Assembly (NCBI GenBank): GCA_035542775.1
Contig: DATKKX010000176.1
Location: 1-8,640, forward strand
Direction: 5' to 3'
DNA: 8,640 nucleotides
Source of the DNA: DATKKX01 sp035542775
Lineage (GTDB): Bacteria; Planctomycetota; Phycisphaerae; UBA1845; UTPLA1
Shown here piece after piece: positions 1 through 7,642 of this stretch (positions are counted from its first letter, which is position 1; each line of letters opens with the position of its first letter). A model generated the notes under the pieces. It was not told the origin of the DNA. It ran no database searches and worked only from the letters and a program-made list of their open reading frames with translations. The translations under genes were made by a program, and so were the position numbers.

Positions 1-314
1 ACGGCGCTGTTATGCTCGGTGTCGTGGGCGCTGTAGAGGAGGACGACGTCGCCGTCTTTGGCGGCTTGAGCGATCGGCTTCCAGGCTTTGGGTTCTTTAT
101 CCAACTCCGCGAAGTAGCGGCGCCGGAACTCCTGCCATTTGGCCGGATCATGGGCGAACCACTCGCGCAGCCGGGTACTTGGAGCGACGTCCTTCATCCA
201 TCCGTCAAGTCCGAGTACTTCCTTCTTCATGCCGCGCGGCCACAGCCGCTCCACCAGATATCGATGGCCGTGCTTGATCTGGTCTTTGTCGTAAACACGT
301 TGAGTAATCAGCAT
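1..314 (-). CDS. DUF488/YeaO-family protein (3' end cut by window edge)
   Basis: Direct translation from the ATG at 314-312 gives 104 complete codons with no stop before base 1. The protein starts MLITQRVYDKDQIKHG. It carries the DUF488 (YeaO-like) signature blocks in order: RVYD (residues 6-9), LVERLWPRG (20-28), LDGWMKDVAPST (36-47), LREWFAHDPAKWQEF (49-63), and VVLLYSAHDTEHNSA near the visible C-terminus. Family members are usually about 115-120 residues, so only the last 10-20 residues should be missing. No biochemical function is firmly established for this family; these are small soluble proteins. The start overlaps the folE stop by 7 bases (ATGCTGA), and GGAG lies 7 bases upstream within the end of folE, so the two are probably translationally coupled. 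Family assignment is confident; the role is unknown. Confidence 0.85.
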   Translation of the reverse strand, partial: MLITQRVYDKDQIKHGHRYLVERLWPRGMKKEVLGLDGWMKDVAPSTRLREWFAHDPAKWQEFRRRYFAELDKEPKAWKPIAQAAKDGDVVLLYSAHDTEHNSA

Positions 315-961
315 TTGTGTGCTCCACAGGCCGCCAGGAATTCGGCTCGCAGGTTCGGATTCTTCTCGTATTCCCCCCGCCAGGTGGTGGTGCGGGTGAG
401 GGCCGAGACTGCCCGCGCGCCGCGCATTTCCACGCACATGTGCTGGGCCGCGAGGTAGACAGCGACGGCATGGGGCTGAAGCATTTCGTTCATGACATCG
501 GCGATCTGCTGGCCGATACGCTCCTGCACCGCAAACCGCTTGGCGAAGAGGCGAACCAGGCGAGTGAGCTTTGACAGACCGATGATGTGCTCATGAGGGA
601 TGTAGCCGATGTAGGCGCGGCCGCGGAAGGGCAGGGCGTGGTGCTCGCACAACGAAAAAAAGTGAATCGGCCCTTCGATCACCTGGCTCAATTCGCAGTC
701 CGGGCCGCCCCGGCATTCGGTCGCGAATACCTTGAGCAGCTTGGGATCGCCCTCGTAACCTTCGGTGGCATCGAAAAGCGACTGGATGAAACGGCGGGGC
801 GTCTCGCGCGTGGCGGGCGTGTTGAGATCGAGACCGCATGCTTCCAGGATCTCGGCCGCGTACTTCTCGAAGCGCAGGAGCTGTTGCTCCGAGGGGTGGC
901 GGCGGCGCAACTGCACCGCCACATTCAAGTGTTCCATGTCGAGGTCTTCGTCGGGTGACAT
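308..961 (-). CDS. folE: GTP cyclohydrolase I
   Basis: This enzyme converts GTP to 7,8-dihydroneopterin triphosphate and formate, the first step of folate (and other pterin) synthesis, in the cytoplasm. From the ATG at 961 it is 217 residues, close to the 222 of E. coli FolE. Visible are TRETPRR (51-57), the zinc/active-site block SLCEHHALPFRG (103-114), IGLSKLTRLVRLFAKRFAVQERI (127-149) and QHMCVEMRGAR (173-183). By correspondence with E. coli the zinc ligands are Cys105, His108 and Cys176, with catalytic His107 and His174; all are present, so this is the zinc-dependent FolE type and should be active. The open frame extends upstream to a GTG at 1009 and ATGs at 997 and 967. The ATG at 961 is preferred because AGGAG lies exactly 6 bases upstream and the family does not need the extra residues. 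It is transcribed divergently from pgl and overlaps the DUF488 gene. A role in queuosine synthesis cannot be excluded. Confidence 0.95.
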   Translation of the reverse strand: MSPDEDLDMEHLNVAVQLRRRHPSEQQLLRFEKYAAEILEACGLDLNTPATRETPRRFIQSLFDATEGYEGDPKLLKVFATECRGGPDCELSQVIEGPIHFFSLCEHHALPFRGRAYIGYIPHEHIIGLSKLTRLVRLFAKRFAVQERIGQQIADVMNEMLQPHAVAVYLAAQHMCVEMRGARAVSALTRTTTWRGEYEKNPNLRAEFLAACGAHKC

Positions 962-967
962 CGACAT

Positions 968-972
968 CTCCT
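968..972 (-). promoter_or_regulatory. Ribosome binding site that sets the folE start
   Basis: On the minus strand AGGAG occupies 972-968, followed by a 6-base spacer to the ATG at 961. The same motif directly abuts the ATG at 967, too close to use. The upstream GTG at 1009 has no comparable motif, and the ATG at 997 has only a G-rich run 3 bases away. This favours 961 as the folE start. Confidence 0.6.
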
Positions 973-1185
973 GCTCGCCGAGGGCATCCGGGAACATGTT
1001 CCCCCGCACGTGGCTTGTCGGGGCGACGCCCCATGGCGCCCCGTCATCGGTCCACCCGGGGCTCTCTTCGCGGGGATTCTAGTCTTGAGGATTGGGCGAG
1101 AATTCCAGACCAAGGCCGGCTTGAACGGGCGTTGAGAGTCAGCCCGACGGCGGTTGTAACCCCGGAAAAAAGGAGCCAAATGTAT

Positions 1186-1216
1186 TTGACAATCGGGTTG
1201 GCTTTGAAGCTATACT
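1186..1216 (+). promoter_or_regulatory. Sigma70-type promoter of the pgl-tal/pgi-HAD-zwf-tkt operon
   Basis: A perfect -35 box TTGACA (1186-1191) is followed after 19 bases by TATACT (1211-1216), five of six matches to the -10 consensus. The spacer is at the long end of the tolerated range; a 17-base spacing would use the poorer GCTATA at 1209-1214. An A-rich stretch (1166-1171) lies just upstream and could act like an UP element. It is the most AT-rich part of the surrounding sequence and sits correctly for transcription into pgl, with a start predicted near 1223. The hexamers are seen directly; promoter activity is inferred. Confidence 0.55.
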
Positions 1217-1243
1217 CCCCCGTCAAAGGCCGAGAGAGTTGCA

Positions 1244-1263
1244 GGTCGGGACGGGCCCCGACC
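1244..1263 (+). repeat. Leader hairpin 1 (inverted repeat)
   Basis: GGTCGGG (1244-1250) pairs perfectly with CCCGACC (1257-1263) around a 6-base loop. It lies about 20 bases after the predicted transcription start, so it would form near the 5' end of the pgl mRNA. No T-run follows, so it is not a standard intrinsic terminator. It may stabilise the message or form part of a regulatory leader. Confidence 0.5.
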
Positions 1264-1322
1264 GGCACCATTGGATAAATACGGAACGCAGAACGAGGAG
1301 AGCGTCTCGCTGCGCCTGTCTT

Positions 1323-1353
1323 GTCCGGGCGGAGAGAGGCGACCCGCCCGGGT
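1323..1353 (+). repeat. Leader hairpin 2 (inverted repeat)
   Basis: CCGGGCGG (1325-1332) pairs perfectly with CCGCCCGG (1344-1351) around an 11-base purine-rich loop (1333-1343). Two G-U pairs can extend the stem to 1323 and 1353. It ends about 45 bases before the pgl start and has no following T-run. Its position in the 5' leader suggests mRNA structure rather than termination. Confidence 0.5.
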
Positions 1354-1398
1354 TGTCGACATTCCGGCGAATAACGCCTCCGCAAGGTGCGCGAGGGC

Positions 1399-2160
1399 GT
1401 GGCCACATCCGAGCTCATCATTTGCAAGGACCCGGAAGGCTTGGCGGCCGGAGCGGCCGACCTGGTGATCCGGGCCGGGCGCGAGGCCATCAACCAGCGG
1501 GGGCGCTTTATGCTCGGGCTGTCCGGCGGATCGACGCCGGAGCAGACGTACAAGCTGCTCACGCAGCCCGACCATGCCGCGGCGATCGAGTGGGCGAGGA
1601 GTCACCTGTTCTTCGGCGACGAGCGTTTCGTCCCGCTTGACGACGCGCGCAGCAATTTCTGCATGGTGAAGCGGACACTGCTCAGCCGGCCCGCATTGAG
1701 CCAGGCCCACGTCTTCCCGATGGTGACGCCGGGCAAGAATGTCCGTCAGTGCGCGGCGGAATACGCCCGCGTGCTGGAGCGCGAGTTCGCGGCAGGCGCC
1801 AACAATGGTCCGCCGCGTTTCGATCTGATCCTGCTCGGGCTGGGGGAAGACGGCCACACTGCCTCACTTTTTCCGGGCGCTATGGCATTGCTTGTGGAAC
1901 ACGAGTGGGTGACATGGAGCCCGCCGGGAACGGCGCCTCCGCCCGTGAACCGGATCACTCTCACTTATCCGGTGTTGAATACCGCACGGCGGATCGCGTT
2001 TCTGGTCGCGGGGAAAAAGAAGGCCTCGATCCTGCGGAAGGTGCTGGAGGCGAAGCCGGCCCGCGACGCCTGTCCGGCGGCGGGGGTCCACCCGGCGGAC
2101 GGCACAGTGACATGGCTCGTGGACGAGGACGCTGCCGGCCTGCTGACGCGAAGGTCGTGA
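1399..2160 (+). CDS. pgl: 6-phosphogluconolactonase
   Basis: This enzyme hydrolyses 6-phosphoglucono-1,5-lactone to 6-phosphogluconate, the second step of the oxidative pentose phosphate pathway, in the cytoplasm. The 253-residue protein matches the DevB/SOL-type lactonase family (NagB-like fold), not the unrelated YbhE beta-propeller type. Motifs are LGLSGGSTPEQTYKLL (39-54), FFGDERFVPLDDARSN (71-86), LGLGEDGHTASLFPG (146-160), and the C-terminal WLVDEDAAGLL (239-249). Length is typical. An in-frame stop at 1372-1374 leaves only two starts, GTG at 1387 and GTG at 1399. The second is preferred because AAGGTG (1384-1389) sits 9 bases upstream, while the first has no Shine-Dalgarno; using 1387 would add only four residues. 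It is the first gene of the operon, 36 bases before tal-pgi, and its product supports Zwf encoded downstream. Confidence 0.93.
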   Translation: MATSELIICKDPEGLAAGAADLVIRAGREAINQRGRFMLGLSGGSTPEQTYKLLTQPDHAAAIEWARSHLFFGDERFVPLDDARSNFCMVKRTLLSRPALSQAHVFPMVTPGKNVRQCAAEYARVLEREFAAGANNGPPRFDLILLGLGEDGHTASLFPGAMALLVEHEWVTWSPPGTAPPPVNRITLTYPVLNTARRIAFLVAGKKKASILRKVLEAKPARDACPAAGVHPADGTVTWLVDEDAAGLLTRRS

Positions 2161-2196
2161 TGCAACCGGCATGATCAAGTTCTAGGAGATCATCTC

Positions 2197-5118
2197 ATGG
2201 CAGCCAACAACAAGCATTCATCTCAGCGGGGCTCGCAGGATCGCAGCACGGACGCACGTGCAGTGAATCCGCTGCGTGAACTGCAGAAGTACGGCCAATC
2301 AGTCTGGCTCGACTACATTCGCCGCCATCTGATCCTGAGCGGCGAGCTGCAGCGTCTGGTGACACAAGACGACCTCCGCGGGGTTACGTCCAACCCGACG
2401 ATCTTCGAGAAAGCCTTGTCCGGCAGCACGGATTACAACGATCTGTTTTGCGGCGCCGGGCGGCGCCGAGGCCAGGATCCCCGGGCGTTCTACGAGGCCC
2501 TGGCGATCCGCGATCTTCAGGAGTCGGCGGACATTCTGCGGCCGGTGTACGAGCAGACCGAGCGGCGGGACGGGTACGTCAGCCTGGAGGTCTCGCCGTA
2601 CCTGGCCCACGACACCCGGGGCACGGTGGCCGAGGCCCGTCGGTTGTGGCAACAGGTCGAGCGGCCCAATCTGATGATCAAGGTTCCGGGAACACCGGAG
2701 GGCGTTCCGGCCGTTTCACAGCTCATCGCGGAGGGGATCAACGTGAACATCACGCTGCTCTTCGCGCGAGAGATGTACGAGCAGGTCGCGTACGCCTACA
2801 TGAGCGGGCTGGAATCGCTGGCGGCCCAGGGCAGCAAGCTGGATCGGGTGGCGAGCGTGGCCAGCTTCTTCGTCAGCCGCATCGACACGGCGGTCGATCA
2901 GCGGGTCCACGAGCGGCTCAAGGCTACATCAAAGGCGGCCGAACAGGACGAATTGCGCAGCCTCTTGGGTACGGTGGCGATAGCGAACGCGAAGTTGGCC
3001 TATGAGACGTTCAAGGAGATCCATAAGAAGCCCCGCTGGCGGGCGCTGGCCGATCGCGGGGCCAGGGTACAGCGATTGTTGTGGGCGAGCACCAGCACGA
3101 AGAACCCGGCCTACCGCGACGTGATGTACGTGGAGGAGCTGATCGGCCCCGACACGGTGAACACCATGCCGCCGGCCACCATGGATGCTTTCCGTGAACA
3201 CGGGCGGGTTCGTCCCAGCCTGGAAGAGGGCGTCGATGAAGCCCGCACGCTGATGCGGACTCTGCCCCAGGTCGGCTTGTCGATGCAGGAGATCACCAGC
3301 TCGCTGCTGGTCGACGGAATCCGCCAATTCAGCGTCTCGCTGGACAAGCTTCTGGGGGTGATCGAGGCCAAGCAGAGAGACGCCCTCACCTGCACGTTGG
3401 AGCGGATGACTTCGCGCGTGCCGGAGCACTTCTCGACGCGAGTGGCGGAAGTGCTGGAGGAGTGGCGTCGCGACGACAAGGTGCGGAGGCTGTGGACCCG
3501 CGATGCGTCGCTGTGGACGGGCCATGACGAGAGCAGTTGGCTGGACTGGCTAGGTGTCGCCGAGGACCAGCGAGCCAATCACGGGCGTTTTCGAAGTATC
3601 GCCGAGGAAGCGAAGGGCTTGGGCTACCGGTACGCGGTGTTGCTGGGGATGGGGGGATCAAGCCTTTGTCCCGAGGTTCTCGCCCGGGTGTTCGGCAGGC
3701 AGAGCGGCTGCCCGGAGATGCTGGTGCTGGATTCGACCGATCCGGCTGAAATCCGAGCGATGGAGGAGAGGATTGATCTGGCCAACACGCTGTTTATCGT
3801 TTCGAGCAAGTCGGGCACGACGCTCGAACCCAACATCTTCAAGGATTATTTCCTCGAACGCGTGAAACAGACCGTCGGAGCCGAGAAGGCCGGCCGGCAC
3901 TTTGTCGCCATCACCGATCCGGGCTCAGAGCTGGAGAAGGCCGCCGAGGCCGACGGGTTCCGGCGGATCTTTCACGGCGTGCCGGGCATCGGCGGCCGAT
4001 ACTCGGCGCTGTCCGATTTCGGCCTGGTGCCGGCAGCGATCATGGGGCTGGATGTTCCGCGGCTGCTGGAGCGCACCGAAGAGATGGTACACGCCTGTGC
4101 CTCGTGTGTGCCGCCGGCGGAGAACCCGGGCGTGGTCCTCGGGGCCACGTTGGGCACGCTGGCCCGCGAAGGCCGAGATAAGGTCACGGTGGTGGCATCA
4201 CCCGGGATTGTCGACTTTGGAGCATGGCTGGAGCAACTCCTGGCAGAGTCGACGGGCAAGGACGGCAAGGGATTGATACCGGTGGACCGCGAGAAACTCG
4301 GTCCTCCGGAGGTCTATGGCCAGGACCGCTTGTTCATCTACCTGCGGATGGAAAACGGGGCGGATGCCCGGCAGGACGCGGCCATGAACGCTCTGGAACA
4401 AGCGGGCCAGCCGGTGGTGCGTATTGCAGCGACCGATCCGTACCAACTGGGCCAGGGATTCTTCCGCTGGGAGATCGCGACGGCGGTGGCGGGGGCCATC
4501 CTCGGTGTCAACGCGTTCAACCAGCCAGATGTCGAGGCCAGCAAGATCGAGACGAGGAAACTGACGGCCGCATATGAGAAGACCGGTTCGCTTCCGGCGG
4601 AGACATCGATCCTGCAGGAAGGCGACATTCGGTTGTTCGCTGACGAGAAAAACGCGTCGGAGTTGTCGCAGCAAGCGGGATCGGACCGATCGCTTCGCGG
4701 CTATCTGCGGGCGCACCTCAAGCGGTTGCAGGAGGGTGACTATTTCGCCCTGCTGGCATTCATCGCACGCAATCAACCGCACGAGGAGCGGTTGCAGGCC
4801 ATTCGCAAGGAGGTCCTGGACAACAGGCACATCGCCACGTGCATGGGTTTCGGACCGCGGTTCCTGCACTCGACGGGGCAGGCTTACAAGGGCGGGCCGA
4901 ACACCGGCGTGTTCCTGCAGATCACGTGCGACGATGCTCACGACCTGCCGGTGCCGGGGCGAAAGTTCACCTTCGGCGTGGTCAAGGCGGCGCAGGCCCG
5001 GGGCGACTTCCAGGTGCTGGCGGAGCGGGGCCGGCGGGCGTTGCGGGTGCACCTTGGACCGGACGTGACGGCCGGATTGGATGCGTTGGGCGATGCCGTG
5101 CGACAGGCGTTGGCATGA
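2197..5118 (+). CDS. tal-pgi: Bifunctional transaldolase / glucose-6-phosphate isomerase
   Basis: This 973-residue fusion joins two cytoplasmic sugar-phosphate enzymes. Residues about 25-390 form a transaldolase: GVTSNPTIFEKAL (62-74), LEVSPYLAHDTRGTV (130-144), LMIKVPGTPEG (159-169) with Lys162 as the expected Schiff-base lysine, INVNITLLF (181-189), SVASFFVSRID (220-230) and LLWASTSTKNP (294-304). Asp39 and Glu131 match the conserved acidic residues. Residues about 410-973 form a phosphoglucose isomerase: LGMGGSSL (483-490), SSKSGTTLEPN (536-546), GGRYSALSDFGL (599-610), AESTGKDGKG (683-692) with catalytic Glu684, and LHSTGQ with His891 as the probable ring-opening histidine. Length and domain order match known Tal-Pgi fusions of about 950 residues. 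The first 22 residues are a polar tail. AGGAG at 2184-2188, 8 bases upstream, fixes the start. Fructose 6-phosphate made by transaldolase can be isomerised to glucose 6-phosphate, the substrate of Zwf in the same operon. Both active sites look intact. Confidence 0.95.
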   Translation: MAANNKHSSQRGSQDRSTDARAVNPLRELQKYGQSVWLDYIRRHLILSGELQRLVTQDDLRGVTSNPTIFEKALSGSTDYNDLFCGAGRRRGQDPRAFYEALAIRDLQESADILRPVYEQTERRDGYVSLEVSPYLAHDTRGTVAEARRLWQQVERPNLMIKVPGTPEGVPAVSQLIAEGINVNITLLFAREMYEQVAYAYMSGLESLAAQGSKLDRVASVASFFVSRIDTAVDQRVHERLKATSKAAEQDELRSLLGTVAIANAKLAYETFKEIHKKPRWRALADRGARVQRLLWASTSTKNPAYRDVMYVEELIGPDTVNTMPPATMDAFREHGRVRPSLEEGVDEARTLMRTLPQVGLSMQEITSSLLVDGIRQFSVSLDKLLGVIEAKQRDALTCTLERMTSRVPEHFSTRVAEVLEEWRRDDKVRRLWTRDASLWTGHDESSWLDWLGVAEDQRANHGRFRSIAEEAKGLGYRYAVLLGMGGSSLCPEVLARVFGRQSGCPEMLVLDSTDPAEIRAMEERIDLANTLFIVSSKSGTTLEPNIFKDYFLERVKQTVGAEKAGRHFVAITDPGSELEKAAEADGFRRIFHGVPGIGGRYSALSDFGLVPAAIMGLDVPRLLERTEEMVHACASCVPPAENPGVVLGATLGTLAREGRDKVTVVASPGIVDFGAWLEQLLAESTGKDGKGLIPVDREKLGPPEVYGQDRLFIYLRMENGADARQDAAMNALEQAGQPVVRIAATDPYQLGQGFFRWEIATAVAGAILGVNAFNQPDVEASKIETRKLTAAYEKTGSLPAETSILQEGDIRLFADEKNASELSQQAGSDRSLRGYLRAHLKRLQEGDYFALLAFIARNQPHEERLQAIRKEVLDNRHIATCMGFGPRFLHSTGQAYKGGPNTGVFLQITCDDAHDLPVPGRKFTFGVVKAAQARGDFQVLAERGRRALRVHLGPDVTAGLDALGDAVRQALA

Positions 5119-5133
5119 GGAGGATGGATCTTC

Positions 5134-5988
5134 ATGGCTTCACAAACGGAATCCGGACGCCCGTACATTCGGCTGCTGGTTGCTGATGTCGACGGGACAC
5201 TGGTTACACCTCAGAAGGAGCTGACCGAGCGGACGCGCCAAGCGGTGCATATGCTGCACGAGAACGGGATTGCGTTCGCGATCACGAGCGGGCGACCGCC
5301 GTGCGGGATGAGCATGCTGGTCGAGCCGCTGCGGCTCACCACGCCGATCGCGGCCTTCAACGGCGGGATGTTCGTCAAGCCCGATCTGACGGTGATCGAT
5401 CAGCACGTGCTCGCCCGGGAGCTGGTCGGGCCGGTGATCAAGGCCATTCATGGCTGCGGTCTGGACGTCTGGCTGTACCGAGGCTGCGACTGGTTGGTCC
5501 GGCGGCGGCATGCTCCGCACGTGGAACAGGAGGAGCGGACGGTCAGGTTTTCGCCGACGGTGGTGGCCACGTTTGACGGCATTCTCGACGGAGTCGCCAA
5601 GATTGTCGGAGTGAGCGATGACCTGGCGGCGGTGGGCCGATGTCAGGCCGACGTTCGGCGGGAACTGGGGGACCATGTGTCCGCCTCGTGCTCGCAGCCT
5701 TACTACCTGGATGTCACTCACCCGCGAGCGAACAAGGGCACCGTGGTCCGGCGGTTGTCAGAGCTGCTGGCCATTCCAACCGAACAGATTGCCACCATCG
5801 GGGACATGCCCAACGACGTGCTCATGTTTGCTTTGAGCGGGCTGAGCATCGCCATGGGAAATGCCACTCCGGAGGTGCAGCGGACGGCGCGGCGGGTGAC
5901 CACTTCCAACGCGGAAGAAGGCTTCGCCAACGCGGTCGAGCGTTTCATCCTCGGGGGCAGCCGTTTGCACTCGGCCACCAATCGTTGA
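5134..5988 (+). CDS. Cof-type HAD-IIB family hydrolase, probable sugar-phosphate phosphatase
   Basis: A 284-residue HAD-superfamily phosphatase of the Cof/YidA-like IIB class. All four catalytic motifs are present: motif I DVDGTL with nucleophile Asp18 and general acid Asp20, motif II ITSGRP (50-55), motif III Lys201 in ANKGT (199-203), and motif IV GDMPND (223-228). The stretch between motifs II and III (about 75-195) is the size of a C2-type cap, which sets substrate choice. Relatives are magnesium-dependent phosphatases acting on phosphosugars, flavin or pyridoxal phosphates and similar metabolites; the substrate here cannot be read from sequence. GAGGAGG overlapping the tal-pgi stop lies about 10 bases before the ATG, and the gap to the upstream gene is 15 bases, so it is certainly cotranscribed. 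Placement between tal-pgi and zwf suggests it acts on a pentose-phosphate-pathway intermediate or a damaged by-product. No signal peptide or membrane segment. Confidence 0.9.
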   Translation: MASQTESGRPYIRLLVADVDGTLVTPQKELTERTRQAVHMLHENGIAFAITSGRPPCGMSMLVEPLRLTTPIAAFNGGMFVKPDLTVIDQHVLARELVGPVIKAIHGCGLDVWLYRGCDWLVRRRHAPHVEQEERTVRFSPTVVATFDGILDGVAKIVGVSDDLAAVGRCQADVRRELGDHVSASCSQPYYLDVTHPRANKGTVVRRLSELLAIPTEQIATIGDMPNDVLMFALSGLSIAMGNATPEVQRTARRVTTSNAEEGFANAVERFILGGSRLHSATNR

Positions 5989-6014
5989 TGGCTCTGAGAT
6001 GAGGAGACGAGATT

Positions 6015-7604
<1,590 letters not shown>

Positions 7605-7642
7605 GAGCAGGATCGGCGGCGCAGGCAGAAAGGACGGGTGTC

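Larger units (their letters stand above)
962..1398. other. Divergent intergenic region between folE and the pgl operon
   Basis: These 437 bases separate the divergent folE and pgl starts and carry no convincing gene; open frames here are continuations of, or out of frame with, the flanking genes. It contains the rightward promoter (1186-1216), the pgl leader with two hairpins (1244-1263 and 1323-1353), and an A-run at 1166-1171 upstream of the -35 box. A small dyad, GGTTGTAACC, lies at 1152-1161. On the minus strand TAGAAT (1081-1076) could be a -10 box for folE, but no good -35 is seen at 16-18 bases. Overlapping GC inverted repeats (GGGGCG 1020-1025 with CGCCCC 1037-1042, and GGGCG-A-CGCCC at 1021-1031) would lie in the folE leader. 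No riboswitch was recognised. Confidence 0.6.

Noticed and set aside
12..958. Plus-strand open frames opposite folE and the DUF488 gene
   Set aside because: The minus strand encodes clear family motifs across this whole stretch; the plus-strand translations match nothing recognisable.
1018..1045. GC inverted repeats in the folE leader as a tetrahydrofolate or preQ1 riboswitch
   Set aside because: Only short overlapping GC palindromes are seen. The multi-helix junctions and conserved loops of those riboswitches were not recognised, so they are mentioned only as part of the intergenic region.
4885..4890. Tyr897 in the isomerase domain as loss of the ring-opening histidine
   Set aside because: By motif alignment with classical isomerases, His891 in LHSTGQ fits the ring-opening histidine better, so Tyr897 is likely neutral variation.
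4198..5052. 284-codon open frame antisense to tal-pgi
   Set aside because: It is a shadow of the isomerase domain with Arg/Leu/Gln-rich composition, no family motif and no ribosome binding evidence.
7605..7642. Possible terminator or promoter between zwf and tkt
   Set aside because: The 38-base gap has no stable stem with a T-run and no clear promoter hexamers, only the tkt ribosome binding site.
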